A stretch of DNA of 64,000 nucleotides from assembly GCF_040954645.1 (NCBI RefSeq), contig NC_092807.1:5229187-5293186 (forward strand). The letters run 5' to 3'. The notes below the pieces were generated by a model. That model was not told where the DNA came from. It searched no databases and saw nothing but the letters and a program-made list of their open reading frames with translations. How positions within the stretch are numbered: position 1 is the first letter of the stretch; each line of letters starts with the position of its first letter. The position numbers were made by a program, and so were the translations under genes. Source of the DNA: Diabrotica undecimpunctata (taxonomy: Eukaryota; Arthropoda; Insecta; Coleoptera; Chrysomelidae). Shown piece by piece: positions 29,827 through 41,689 of the stretch.

Positions 29827-31641
29827 GGGCGTAGGAAATTTCGACACTAAGCAGGTAGCGACTAAAATTTAATGGCAATTTTCGACACCAGCCCCAATTC
29901 CCGTTTTTATCTTACAGGTATATTCGACACCAAATAAATATAGCTGCGACATAAATAAAATACCATAATTAATCAATTTATTTATTTTAATAAAAGTAAT
30001 GTGCATTTTATTTCTTTATAACTGTAATAATATCTAAATATAATACAACTAGTACCTAATTTTTGTACAATTTACCGTTAATATACTTGTATACAATGAT
30101 TTATTTGCTATTATAGGAATGATAAGATACAGCTTTTATAAAATCTAACCTACGTTTTTGTTGGGATCGTAGTTTATCCATCATTTTCTCCAAAAATGCC
30201 AATTTAGCCTTAACAGTAGTATCTTTGATTTTTGCTGGTATATGTAAACTATTTATTTTGACATAAGTGTCTACTTGAAATTCTTTTAACTTTTCAATAA
30301 AAATAAAAATAGAAGGATGTGTTGAATAAAAAGAAGAATTAAATCTCGAATGAAAGGATTCACAGGCATTTGTGGTCCTCGCAATAGACGGATTCTGATT
30401 AGACCATATGTGTGGTGGAAATAGAGCGCTATCGAAAATGTAATTTTCCAGTAAATAATCTGCATTTATATCAAGTGTTGCGTTTATAGGTTTATATGAC
30501 ATTAAGTCATAAAGAAAGCATTCTTCAACTTCTGCTGGATTTAAATAAGTTAAACCAAACGTATGCCTTAACCATTTTCCAATTTCTGAATTTGTATCCT
30601 TATATTCTTGTACCAAACCCAAAGATTGAATTTTTTTAAACCAGTGAATAATTAACCAGTAACCAGTAAATAAGTGAAAACGGCATCCACTAATTTTTGC
30701 ATTGGGCCACATATACAATAAAGCACAGTGAATTGCTTTTTCAAAGTCCACAAATATTTCAGTTGGCTCTAATCATAATTGAAATGTTTCAAAAATCTTA
30801 GATCTTAATAAAGAAAATAAATTTTTGTATGTCATTGACAATTTGTCCTTTAACAAACAGTATGCTAAAGGAACATAATGTCCATTTTTCCAAGCCATGT
30901 ATAGTAAATAATTGTAGAAAATATTTGGTACTGTATGAAAATGTACCATCCATATACAAAGTTTTTAATTTACACAACAAACGAATATTTGTCTCGCATG
31001 AAAATACAATTACATTTAATTCAGGATGATTTAAAAACAAAAAACTTTCATTGCGACAGGTTTTAGGAGAATAATTACTAACCGCGTTATGGACTTCTGA
31101 TATGCTTCTTGGTAACGGACCTGGTAACAGTTTACGACGACAGTTGTAAATGTTCTTTCATATGCTAGCTATGTCAGGAACCGTCAGCAAATTTGCATCA
31201 CACTCAGCAACAGCAGTTCTTGTAATTTTGGCAGGCTTTTCCGATATGTCCTCTTGGGCTTTTCTTTTACATGCATTGGTTACCATCTTTACTTCAAGCT
31301 TTTTTGGATCGGCTTCATGATTATGTACCAAATCACTTCTTGTGATGGTGAGGTCCTCACAGCCTATTGTAAACACTTTTGCGGAACACTTAGTGTTTCT
31401 TTGGATGCAGCGCCAAAATATCTCGCCGCTTTTTAACACTTTCTGTTTCGAGAACGAATGATGATCCACCACTAATAAATCTCGACCACGGGAACTTGTC
31501 CTGCTTGGGTGCAAATGTCCATCGCCGCTAATTACCTACCTACCTGCTTTACGCCGCGGTGTCGAAATTTCCTATAATAAAATTTGACCCTTCGATTACC
31601 CCAGGTACAAAGACAATTTGGTGTCGAAAGTTCGCCCGCCG
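29827..31641 (-). mobile_element. MULE transposon (FLYWCH type), 1.8 kb
   Basis: Flanked by CAAAATAC on both sides (29819-29826 and 31642-31649). Ends are imperfect inverted repeats built on GGGCG...TTTCGACAC. The motif TTTCGACAC recurs several times inside each end (29846, 29900, 29930; 31565, 31620 in inverse), giving sub-terminal repeats common in MULEs. It encodes a FLYWCH finger and MULE transposase on the minus strand. Confidence 0.85.
30101..31540 (-). pseudogene. FLYWCH-MULE transposase
   Basis: From the 5' side: a FLYWCH-like zinc-binding domain (SSRGRDLLVVDHHSFSKQKV, EIFWRCIQRNTKCSAKVF, SDLVHNHEA; 31290-31500), the catalytic start (LKTLYMDGTFSYSTKYFLQL; first Asp in YMDGTF, about 30945), then DFEKAIHCALLYMWPNAKIS (second Asp, about 30750), GCRFHLF and the C-terminal part (FPPHIWSNQNPSIARTTNAC, ESFHSRFNSSFYSTHPSIFI with the conserved Glu). 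The pieces lie in three frames separated by short gaps at 31050-31150 and 30755-30800. No in-frame ATG precedes the finger domain. Confidence 0.85.
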
Positions 31642-31700
31642 CAAAATACTATTGCCTCATTGGCTAATGACCTGACAAATACCTCATTTAGAAAGAATCA
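31642..31700 (+). pseudogene. second Jockey copy, last piece
   Basis: Codons TIASLANDLTNTS align with TTATFADDMAITS of the first copy, so this is the motif C region with the catalytic Asp pair changed (AND for ADD). It follows the MULE target duplication. Confidence 0.55.
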
Positions 31701-32279
31701 TCAGTAAACAGATTGTAATTTTACTCCGAAAGAAGCATGATAAAAATAATCGATGAATTTATGACTTACATATTGAATCATTGAATGTACGACTACGATT
31801 ACAATGATAATTATTTTGCTAGCGCTGTACTCGAATCATTTGTTTATAATACACTGGAAATTAGTCACGTGTAAATAGTGCATCAAATCCGCGAAAACAT
31901 CATAAGTTTCCAAAGAAAATATTTATCAGAGTACAGTTCAAATTCCTTTAATTTGTTTGGTCTGCAGACAATGACAACATTGATATTATGTATCATTATT
32001 TGATATTTATTTATAACTATTACTAATGTCAAAAACGCAGAGTTAAAATACATGTTTATGGTACATATTTATTATCGTGTTTGTGATATTTTTAAAAAGA
32101 GCAATGAATTTGAATTACTAACATCAGTTTTATACAAAACAAATGCTGCACATAGACAAACAATTGTCAGAAGTATGTAAAACACTTTTCTTCTTGTAGC
32201 TATATAACCATAGACGTATATTATATAGCATAAAAATTGAGTCGTTCAGATTAAGGTTTTTTACAAAATTTTTACGAAA
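31701..32279. other. no gene recognised
   Basis: A+T-rich spacer without motif, probably the decayed downstream part of the Jockey copy and flanking sequence. Confidence 0.35.
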
Positions 32280-32551
32280 TTTTACTTGGAATGGCCTTCA
32301 CGTTCACCTGATTTTAATCCTAAAGATTATTTTTATTGGGGATACTTGAAAAATTCAGTTTCCAAATCTAAACCAGTAAATCTTGCAGAGCTAAGGCAGC
32401 GAATTCTCGATGAATCTCGAATAATTTCTAGACAATCATGGAAAAATGTGGTAAACACATTCTACCATCGATTATTCTCCGTTCATAAATTGTTGAGAGC
32501 ACGAAATGTGCCTCAAACTCATAAAACGGTCGTAAACCATAGGCGTTCCTG
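32280..32551 (+). pseudogene. mariner transposase C-terminal fragment
   Basis: WPSRSPDFNPKDYFYWGYLK (third catalytic Asp), then AELRQRILDESRIISRQSWK. It matches the WPARSPDL.PLD..WG.LK block of the mariners at 7427-8562 and 51938-52997. It is open to its natural end (HRRS at 32551), but the first two Asp regions are absent. Confidence 0.8.
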
Positions 32552-32595
32552 AGGTGTTTATTCATTAAATAATAATATAATATTTTTTAATACTG

Positions 32596-32597
<2 letters not shown>

Positions 32598-32651
<54 letters not shown>
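32598..32651. repeat. (TA)n microsatellite
   Basis: About 26 TA units. Unlike the run at 16466, it is not attached to a LINE 3' end that I can identify. Confidence 0.9.
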
Positions 32652-32657
<6 letters not shown>

Positions 32658-33197
32658 TAATATTTTAATACTAATATATTTAGCAAAAAAAAAAACAATT
32701 AAAACTTTCACGGCTAATGTTATGTAATTATATTATATTAATAAAAATAAGAATTTAACCATTAACAATTTTGTAAATAAGAATACCTTATCTCTTTGGA
32801 TATTTCAATACTAATCTTCGCGTTTAATCACTTTACTAGAAAACCTGGAATTCATATCGAAGGTACTATTCGTTGCAAGATAATTAGGATGGAATTCCCC
32901 AGATTTTTAATAATATAATGGGTATGCTTTGGCCACGTGCCTCGTTTGTTCAGTTTATATTCGAAACTTAACTTAAAAGGGTGAAGTTATTATGAACGAA
33001 AACAATTTTTTTGTTTAGTACGTTTTTGATCGCATGTAATTTACGGCTCGTCGGTGTGTCCGCGTCTACGGCAGTAATTAGCGGCTCGAATATTTCTTTT
33101 GCGAATTATATGCAGTGCGTGAGTGATTTTTTATTCCATATACCTACGAACATATACGTACCTTTCGCTCGTGCTCGTTTTGTTGGATTGTTTGTGA

Positions 33198-34575
33198 TGG
33201 CTTCATCATCAAGTTTTACACCGGTACTGTTGCGTACAGTCAGTAAGTCTGTCTATTCACCAAGAGAGAAGTCTATTGTCCTGAATGTTCACGATGCTCT
33301 GGTTTCTCAGAATCCCACAAACACTGTTCGCAACATAGTCGAAAGTTGTGCCAACATGACTGGCGTAGGAGAGTCAACTATATATAGGTTCCTATCAGAA
33401 AGAAAAAAACACGGTATAGCTAACCCAAACGCAAACGAACACTTAAAGAGAGGGAAAAAGCCTATTGAAATTGATGAATTTGCCAAAAATTGTATTCGAA
33501 GGAAAATTCATGGATTTTTTTTCAAAAAAGAAATACCAAACCTAAACAAAATTTTACAAGAAGTTAGAGACGACCCGGATTTGCCTCATATCGGACGAAC
33601 TAAATTGTGGCAAGTTTTAAAAGAATTAAATTTCCGGTGGGAGAAATCAGACCGAAAATCACTTTTGATTGACCGGGAGGAGATAATATGTTGGAGAAGA
33701 AATTATCTAAGATCCATACGAAAATTCCGGGCTGAAGGAAGGCCCATCTTCTACCAGGATGAAACGTGGGTAAACTCAGGTCATACTCTAAAAAAATTTG
33801 GTCAGATAATAATATATTAAGCTTTAGGCAAGCCTTTATGGAAGGTTGGTCTACTGGTATCTCCCCACCTTCTGGTAAAGACAGTAGATTAATAATTTCT
33901 CAAATTGGCAGTGAAAAAGGATTTGTTAAGCATGGTTTGTTGGAATTTCAGTCCAAAAGCACAAAAGACTATCACGAGGAGATGACAGCTGATGTTTTCG
34001 AAGAGTATTTTGAGCAGATGATTGAACACATACGACCAAATTCAATTATAGTATTAGATAATGCACCTTATCATTCACGACTAGTAGAAAGACTCCCAAC
34101 GACTGCGTGGAAGAAACAGGATATTCTTGACTGGCTGCGGAATAAGTATCTGCCTTACGAAGATGGAATGGTAAAAGCAGAACTTCTAAAAATTGCCCGG
34201 CAACACAAATCTAAGTTCAAGGAATACGTAGTTGACAAAATGGCGGAAAGGCGAAACATTACAGTCCTTAGACTTCCACCCTACCACTGCGAAATAAATC
34301 CAATTGAACTCATTTGGGCACAAATGAAAAGTTATGTGGCTAGAAAAAATACGTTATATAAAATACAAGCTGTACCTGAATTGTTATACGAGTCTTTACA
34401 ACATATTACAGAATAAAACTGGAAAGATGCAGTAAGGCATGTAATAGAAGAAGAACAAAAAATGTGGGATCTTGATAACATAATTGATGCGACCGTAGAG
34501 ACACAACCGCTAATTATTAACCCTCAAGATGACTCGGATTCCGGAGTTGATCCTATTTATTTTGAATTTGAATAG
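33198..34575 (+). pseudogene. DD82E-type transposase, nearly complete
   Basis: A cut-and-paste transposase of the IS630/Tc1/mariner group. Start MASSSSFTPVLLRTVSKSVY at 33198 (an upstream in-frame Met at 33011 adds residues unlike the family). N-terminal HTH: ESTIYRFLSERKKHG; linker IPNLNKILQEVRDDPDLPHI; catalytic YQDETWVNSGH (first Asp), IIVLDNAPYHSRLVERLP (second Asp), YHCEINPIELIWAQMKSYVA (Glu). I count 82 residues between second Asp and Glu, hence DD82E. Defects: one A missing from an A-run at about 33792, shifting the frame after GHTLKK, and TAA at 34414-34416 within ITE.NWKDAVRHVIEEEQKMW; the acidic tail ends FEFE at 34575. Only two lesions, so relatively young. TIRs not identified. Confidence 0.85.
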
Positions 34576-34632
34576 TTTTCTAATCGTATTTATATAAGGT
34601 AAGTAATAATAGTTGTAATCGTAAGGTATTAA

Positions 34633-34907
34633 AGGGGAAAGGCGCAAAATGTCGCCTGTCAAAATGTTCAATTGGTCAAAATTATACTATATTTTCTCTT
34701 TTATTTTCACCCCTGTTACATAACATATTAAAATAAACATTGTAGAAGTTTTCAGGGACTTTCTGGCCTGAGTAATAATGTAATCTTTCATTCTGCGTTT
34801 AAATTTTTCAAAAATATTTATTAGTTTTCTCCGGATTCGAAAATAATGGATACATTTAAAACACATTGGAAATTTTGCCACGCGACATTTGCCGCCTTTT
34901 TCCTTAT
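34633..34907. mobile_element. fold-back MITE
   Basis: AAGGGGAAAGGCGCAAAATG at the left is matched in inverse by the right end (AAGGAAAAAGGCGGCAAATG read from the minus strand); pairing continues inward for about 45 bp with mismatches. There is no coding sequence. It lies just downstream of the DD82E gene, but its ends do not prove it is that element's TIR. Confidence 0.65.
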
Positions 34908-34942
34908 TTAAATAAATGTATCTTTTACAAATGGCAAGAAAC

Positions 34943-35170
34943 TTTTTATTTTTGAATTAAATAAATAAGTTTTATTAAAAAATACAATTTACATAAGTAC
35001 AATTTAAAAAATATATTTATTTAGTTCAAATAAATGTTTCAATCATATACTCAATCATATACTTATTTATTTTTGAATAAAATAAATAAGTTTTATTAAA
35101 AAATACAATTTACATAAGTACAATTTAAAAAATATATTTATTTAGTTCAAATAAATGTTTCAATCATATA
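34943..35170. repeat. tandem duplication, 121-bp unit
   Basis: The block from 'tttttgaat' through 'caatcatatactc' occurs twice with a 121-bp period (for example TTTTTGAAT at 34949 and 35070). Differences are very few. A+T-rich, non-coding. Confidence 0.85.
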
Positions 35171-35870
35171 CTCTACGCCACTGGTCGTTCATCTCTAACC
35201 ATTCAAAATACCCCCGTAATAGGATTATAAGGTATTGTATTTCTTCAGATATAAGGTGCGTTAGTCGAAAACGTCTTAAACCGTCAGTTTTAGGTTGGTT
35301 TTTACTATTATATCGTATTACCTATCCTCTCTGTATTTCAGTTTTCTAATTAGGGTTAAACTTGTTGTGAGCTATCAACAAATTGTGAACCGACTGTAGC
35401 GTATTGTCAACTCAAAAATGGAGCCCATTCTGAACACTTGATAAAGTAACCATTATGTTAAAAAATGTTGTAATCTATCAATTGTTACGTTTTAATGTAG
35501 TTGAAAAAAGTTAGTATTAAAAAATTTATTGAGACAATTAGGCGTTGCCAGACTTCTGTTTTATGTATTTAAGACTTTCCAGACTATATAAATTGATAAG
35601 TGTTACATATGGTTGAACTCGTATTGAATAGGAGATTCCAATAATGACTGAATATACAGGGCGATGAATTTGAAAAACCAAAGTTACTAATAATATAAGA
35701 GAAACGGCAAATTTGGCAACATTGCAAATATCAAATATGGATTCTCCGTATCCCAAAATAGGCGTACCTTAAATTTTGTACAATTAAGACTAGCAATTTA
35801 TGAGATAATTGGCCGTTTCCAGACTTTTGGGCCAATCTGTATACATATATTAACTAAATAATGTGGCAAT
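35171..35870. other. no gene recognised; short direct repeat
   Basis: Two similar segments ('gagacaattaggcgttgccagacttctg' region at 35530 and its relative at 35800) suggest an old duplicated element. Nothing coding is recognised. Confidence 0.35.
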
Positions 35871-35874
35871 CTAG

Positions 35875-36461
35875 CTCTGTCCATCTTGTGAATTAGGGCT
35901 TTCTTCCAGACCGTGTCGTACGCCTTTTCGATATCAAGGATGGCCACACCAGTTTTCTGGTTTCTGTTGAAGCGTATCTTCGTGTCGCTGGATACTATTG
36001 CTAGCTATAGTTCGCAGTTTTTTCCTCTTCTGAATCCAAATTGGTCTTCTTGGAAAATCCTTCCTCTTTCTGCATGGTTCATCAGTCTGCTGTAAATGAT
36101 CTTGGTCTGGTGACTCCTGGAGGGATATTTACCTGTAGTTTCCTGTTCTTCTTCCGTCCTTCCTTGGCTTTAGTAGAGTGATGATTTTTGCATGTTGCCA
36201 GTTGTTCGGAAAATGCGCCTTTTCCAGGCAAAATCTGGAAATGTATTGTAGTTGCACTATCAGTTTCTTCGGTAGTTCCTTGCGTGCAATGTTACTGTGA
36301 AGGTCTTCCGTTACTGGTGCTCTGTTTTCTTTTAGTCTTCTAATGATTTTAGCAACTTCTGTTGGATTTAGATGATCTTCTTCCTCTACTAAAAATTCGT
36401 TCTTTCTTCTTATTCTTTCGTAGGCGTTGTTGACTTCTTGTTTGGTTGCTTCGTCCGACAT
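35875..36461 (-). pseudogene. Jockey-clade RT fragment
   Basis: Minus strand: NPTEVAKIIRRLKENRAP, IVQLQYISRFCLEKAHFPNN, AKIITLLKPRKDGRRTGNYR, then in another frame IYSRLMNHAERGRIFQEDQF, GFRRGKNCEL and VAILDIEKAYDTVWKKALIH (motif A, catalytic Asp). The usual IDG.HN of the family reads TEDLHSN. One frame break near 36125. Motifs B and C lie beyond 35875 and are not present. Confidence 0.85.
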
Positions 36462-37440
36462 ATTTTGATTTTGCCTGATAAATTAAGTGGGCTTATTTCT
36501 ATGCACACAAGTTTGTATGACTGTTATAGTAACATGCCTGTGTACCTACACTAGTAGCGACCTCTCTATGAAGCAACAAGTCAGGAGCCGTCTTCGATGG
36601 CGAATTAGGTGAACTGCGAATCTAGGCTAACTAGACGATATTGAACGATATTAGGAATAACATTTTATTCTGACAATACATCTATTTTGCATTCTTTCCG
36701 TAAAGAAAAGATGTTAAAATAAAAGTTGACGAATACGATGCTACTAGCATACACATTAATGTTATGTTATAGTACATCCACTAATAATTTTCCAACATTC
36801 AATTTCAGACATATTTTCTAAAATTCCTAAGGTTATATTTAAAAAATATTCTCTATTCTCTATTCGTTATTATTCAATTGCTAGTCAACGAACGACACTC
36901 TTAAAAAATAATATGAACATATTCTCAAAAAATATATATATATATAAATTAATTAACTAGGTACTAATATTTTCATGGACTCTTCACTAATGAATTAAAG
37001 CAACCGTGAACTTTGTATATATTACTTATATTCTAAGTAATTTTCGAATATTGGCAACATTGTAGTCTGGAGAGAATTTGAACGTTCGACGTTGCCCTGT
37101 TGGTGAATTTAGCGGTAATACTTTTATAGATATAATGATCGACTTTTAAGAAATCAGACAACTTTTAAGAATCCAAGTTCTCAAAAACGGTTTCAAGAAT
37201 TGTATTATTTTTTTCCAAATTTCATTGATTTTATACCTTACCTGGAAACATGAAAAATTGCAGATATATTAATAATGGTATTAAGGTTATATTCACTAAT
37301 TTTAAACTCATGCATTATGGCAACAGCGAAGGCGCAAAGCCGTAAATTCTAATGAACACCTGTTTGTCTGGCTATGTGACACCCTAAAATATTTCCTTTT
37401 GCAGAGGCGGAGGCTTATTATAAGGTATAAGTAATATAAG
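36462..37440. other. no gene recognised
   Basis: A+T-rich. The 'ccctgttggtgaatttagcgg' and 'cgttgccctg' stretches near 37090 are not part of a repeat I can define. Confidence 0.35.
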
Positions 37441-37496
37441 TTATAAGTAATATTATATTTTTCTAGGATGGCATTTTTTAAGATGCATCAACTTCT

Positions 37497-38586
37497 GTGT
37501 TATCAATAAATAATGACAATTATGTTAATGACAGCTCCGAATTAAAAAATAAAGATTTGCACGTACAATCCCAAAGAATAGTTTTAAATATGTATGAGTG
37601 TTTGAAAAAAGAAAATATTGGGATGGCTGATAATGCAATTGTTTCGAGAATTCATGTATTAAAAAAATCGGGTATAAGACGATATATACAATTATTAAAT
37701 TAGGCACAGTTACAGATCATTCCTTAAAACGAAAGCGACCAAATAAAAAATTGGGTAGGATTGACACTGCTGCAAAAGACGTTATTCAGCGAACAGTTTA
37801 CAATTGATAATGCAATTGTTTCGAGAATTCATGTATTAAAAAAATCGGGTATAAGACGATATATACAATTATTAAATTAGGCACAGTTACAGATCATTCC
37901 TTAAAACGAAAGCGACCAAATAAAAAATTGGGTAGGATTGACACTGCTGCAAAAGACGTTATTCAGCGAACAGTTTACAATTTTTACAAAGAAAATAGAG
38001 TGCCTACTTTAGAACTGATTCGTGAAAAATTAAGAGATTTCCCTGAATATAATTATATATTCCGCCGAATTCAGTGATTGTTATGGATAATGCGTCGGAT
38101 CATTCCCGCATATTAAATAAAATACCTAATAATAACACGAAAAAGGACGAAATTTTAAAATTTATGCAACTTAAAAACATCACTGTTCCTAAAAAGATTC
38201 CAGTAAAGAAAGAATTAATTAGAATGATCAAAAGTCGGAATTTTAAAAACGAATACGTTATTGACACCATTTGCAGCAGGCACGGCGATACTCTTTTGCG
38301 ATTACCCTCATAATATTGCATTTTTAATCCAATTGAAATGGTTTGGGGTACCGTAAAAAAAACGATTGCGAAAATATAATCAGTCACCAACATTAAGCGC
38401 AATGGCCATTGAGAATATTCGAGAAATAATTAGTGGCATTAATAGCGATATGTGGAAAAATTGCGAAGCTCATGTTGTAAAAATAGAAAACGAATATCCT
38501 GTTTTACCGGCAATAGCACCAATAGTTATCCAACCTGGGAACGATTCGACTTCAGAAGACTCTGACGATTCTTTTCAGTCCTTCTA
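37497..38586 (+). pseudogene. second DD82E-type transposase, internally deleted
   Basis: N-terminus SQRIVLNMYECLKKENIG, then YKTIYTIIKLGTVTDHSLKR, KKLGRIDTAAKDVIQRTVYN, NRVPTLELIREKLRDFPEYN. At about 38062 it jumps to SVIVMDNASDHSRILNKIPN (second Asp), continuing ITVPKKIPVKKELIRMIKSR and FNPIEMVWGTVKK (Glu), with the acidic tail ending SDDSFQSF at 38586. From second Asp to Glu I again count 82 positions, one of them a stop codon (LLRLPS.YC). The block with the first Asp is deleted, and a 177-bp tandem duplication (37629-37982) breaks the N-terminal frame. Confidence 0.8.
37629..37982 (+). repeat. tandem duplication, 177-bp unit
   Basis: GATAATGCAATTGTTTCGAG starts both units (37629 and 37806), and the copies appear identical through 'cgaacagtttacaat'. 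It lies inside the transposase relic. 177 is a multiple of three, yet the flanking frame is already shifted. Confidence 0.9.
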
Positions 38587-38734
38587 ATTAATTTCTTTAC
38601 AGCTATCGCGATGCATCTTGATCATTATTATACAGTGTGTCGCATTTAAGATGAAGACACCTCTATATATCAGCTACTAAAATACATACAGATTTGACAT
38701 TTTGCACAGTCATACATGTTGATAGTGCACATTT

Positions 38735-39455
38735 TTTTAAGATAGTCATCTGAAATTTAAATTTTAAACGCGGCTTACTGCGAATCCACAAACAGGGTAA
38801 ATTTTAGATATTTTGCTTCGCGTTAGAGAAATCGGAAAAACTTATTTGGAAAAGTTGTTCCACTTATTGTAACCGCACATACCAAATTTCATGACAAAAT
38901 TCGCAATTTTAGTTTTTCAGTATTATTTGTAATCTCGATCCTAAATCTACAATTGGCTGTCTAAAGATGCATCTCGGGACAGCCAACTGTCCGTTTTAGA
39001 ATCCTGACTACAATTGAAGAGCTTATTTCCAAAGTGTCTTACATCCATATAATGAAATCCATGAAATTACAGATTTTCATACAAATTTAACATACAAATT
39101 ATACAATTTTACAATTTTCATATGCACTTTTAAATGGTAAATAAGAAGTTGTTTTGGTACATATAACTTTATTCTAGACTTGAAGAAATCTATAAAGTTT
39201 AAAAAAAGAAAATTAAAAAAATCGAAATTTTGGATTTAAGACACTTTGGAAATAAGCTCTTTAATTAATGAAAAAAGTAAAAGTGCGAATTTTGACATAA
39301 AACTTTGTTATGTGGGGTTATAATAATATTTGGAACATCTTTTCCAAATAACTTTTTCAGATATCTCTAACTCGAAGCAAAATATTGAAGATTCACCCTG
39401 TTTGTGCATTAACAGTAGGCCGTGTTTAAAAATTAAATTTCAGTTGACTATCTTA
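38735..39455. mobile_element. fold-back element (about 720 bp)
   Basis: The left arm 38735-38920 (TTAAGATAGTC, AACGCGGCTTACTG, GTTTGTGGATTCGC... in the order seen) pairs with the right arm 39285-39450 (TTTGTGCATTAACAGTAGGC, AAATTTCAGTTGACTATCTT). A second, inner pair is AAGAGCTTATTTCCAAAGTG (39017) with CACTTTGGAAATAAGCTCTT (39242). Non-coding. Confidence 0.7.
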
Positions 39456-40602
39456 ATTGCTGGATAGACAATCTTTTAAAATTTTCTGACAGAATGAGCC
39501 ATTATTTACAGATAATTGTAAAAAAATATTATGGTTTATGTAAAAACTAAATAATAAGTCCAATATTCTGATAAATCACTAAAATTAACAAGCTTTAATT
39601 TGAAAGAATTAATTTGTTATTTATTCGATATTGTGAGCCCGCTCCCATTTGAAAAAAAACTGATTCTGTCCTTTGAAGGACAGAATCCCTTTTCTTAATT
39701 TCCACGCCAATGGTCGGCATTGGCATCAAAGAATCTCAAAAGCCGACGCTTGGCAAATTGACGATGGAAAAAGTATACTATAACTGCCATAGGGATAAAC
39801 ATCATTTTATTTTAATTGGAGCTACCATAAGTCTTCCTGATGAGAGGAGCAATCTCGAAACACCTGTAGGAGAATGGAGGAGCTCGAATAATAATTTAAA
39901 TCGAATGGTAAAATTGGTTTATGAAAGTGGAAGTTGAGAATACCGGAGTAAAATTGTAAAATCGAAGAATTAATAAAATACCCCATAGACATTAACATTT
40001 TACATGGTAAACCAAGTAAATCACATGGTTATATAAAGATTATATGTCGCTAATAACACTAGAGGTTGATGCGACAAATCGGCCGCAGTATTTTCTTTAT
40101 TACTTTGCCTTAAGATCGTTAAAAAGTGCAATATTAGCAACACTACACTACAGGAATATTTAATTAGTATTCTTCTTTCTCATTAACATAAATCTTACAA
40201 TTCAATTTGCCATTTCTTACGTTCGTCTTAGTTTCTCGATTACCAGAAAGAACCTATGGCATGCCATTAAAGTATCTTCATTCAAGAAAATACATAAAAC
40301 TGGCGAACTAAGTATTATGGAAAGAGCGAAGGTGTAATTATTGTTATTGAAGTCGGTTTGTGAATGATATTAACATAAATAATATGCACATGGAAAATTA
40401 TATGAAATAACGAACGGTACGATGTCGTGTAAATTAGTAGATAATCCGAATACGTTTTAGACCGGACAAGTTAAAGAAAGTTTCCGCAGAGTTTTAAATA
40501 AAAGATTTTAATAGTCTTCTTTCCGTAAATCATGCATTTCAGCGGCAACTGTTTATTTTATTGTTTGTTGTTTATCTACTGCTTTCAGTTTTTTCGGCCA
40601 GT
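39456..40602. other. no gene recognised; small perfect hairpin
   Basis: A 12-bp perfect palindrome with 2-nt loop lies at 39662-39687 (GATTCTGTCCTT/AAGGACAGAATC). The 75-codon frame at 39710-39937 has no recognised motif. The remainder is A+T-rich. Confidence 0.4.
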
Positions 40603-40615
40603 ATTCATTGCTGTC

Positions 40616-41522
40616 TATGCTAATCTAACTTTAGAAGCTGTTGTTAGAAAACTGGATGTAAACGGCTGTATTAATACAAGATCTATGCAAATATTCGCAT
40701 ATGCAGATGATGTTGCCATAATAAGCCGCAACAAAAGGGTATTGAGCGAAAAAGTCATAGAACTGAAACGAGAAGCTGCTACGTTTGGTCTATATATAAA
40801 TGAAAGCAAAACAAAATATATGGAGTGCACAAAATCGAATGAACATGAGAATCTGAAGGTAGACAACCATACCTACAAATATGCCTCCACTTTTCCCTAC
40901 CTAGGCTCAATAATAAATGACAACAACAACATCAGTCAAGAAATACAAGCACGGATTCTTAGCGGTAATAAGTGCTTTTATGCATACAAAGACTTAATGA
41001 AAAGTAAGTTACTGAATCGTGAGTCTAAGCTGAGAATCTACAAAACAGTAATTAGACCAGTGGTCACATATGGATGTGAAACGTGGACCCTCTCAACCAC
41101 TGATGAAAATCAACTGAGAATATTTGAGCGCAAAATACTAAGGAAGATATTTGGACCAACCCAATGCAGCGATAGTTCGTGGAGAATTAAAATGAAACAC
41201 GAGCTGGATGAACTAATGCAGAGCGCAGATATTGTCAGATTTGTAAAATTACAAAGACTAAACTAGCTTGGTCACCTAGAAAGAATGCCAGATAATCGAG
41301 CTGTAAAAGTAGTCCAGAGATGGAAGCCCCAAGGAAGCAGAACAAGAGGAAGGCCCCGTAAAAGATGGATAGACGACGTAGAGAGGGATCTTAAAACCAT
41401 GAACATCAGGCAGTGGCGAAGGAAAGTATCCGACAGGGCAGAATGGAAGAACATTGTTAAGCAGGCAAAGACTCACAAAGGGTTGTAGCGCCATTAGAAG
41501 AAGAAGAAGAAGAAAGAAGAAG
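40616..41522 (+). mobile_element. 5'-truncated LINE, 13-bp target duplication
   Basis: Flanked by ATTCATTGCTGTC (40603-40615 and 41523-41535). The coding frame enters at LTLEAVVRKLDVNG, then SMQIFAYADDVAIISR (motif C), FGLYINESKTKYM, FPYLGSIINDNNNISQEIQA, YKTVIRPVVTYGCETWTLST, FERKILRKIFGPTQCSDSSW, RTRGRPRKRWIDDVERDL, TKTHKGL-type end (AKTHKGL), and a (GAA)n tail. The only visible lesion is TAG at 41264, where the sister copy at 15240 has Trp (LNWLGHLERM). Very similar to 14973-15373. Confidence 0.92.
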
Positions 41523-41689
41523 ATTCATTGCTGTCATTTCTTCGATCCTCTTTACTCCTTCTTGTCCAATTTCGTTTATTTTAACAATATATTTTCCCCC
41601 GGTTTATTTTTTTCTTTTATTTGGTTTTTATTCTATTATAATCTTGATTATATTGTTTTGGTTCTTCCTCATTCCCCAATATTCCCAAT

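Noticed and set aside
33011..33197. N-terminal extension of the DD82E transposase
   Set aside because: The extra 62 residues have no family similarity; MASSSSF at 33198 fits the usual start and has a better context.
39710..39937. 75-codon frame beginning MVGIGIKES
   Set aside because: No motif, no relative in the window, poor start context; left unannotated.
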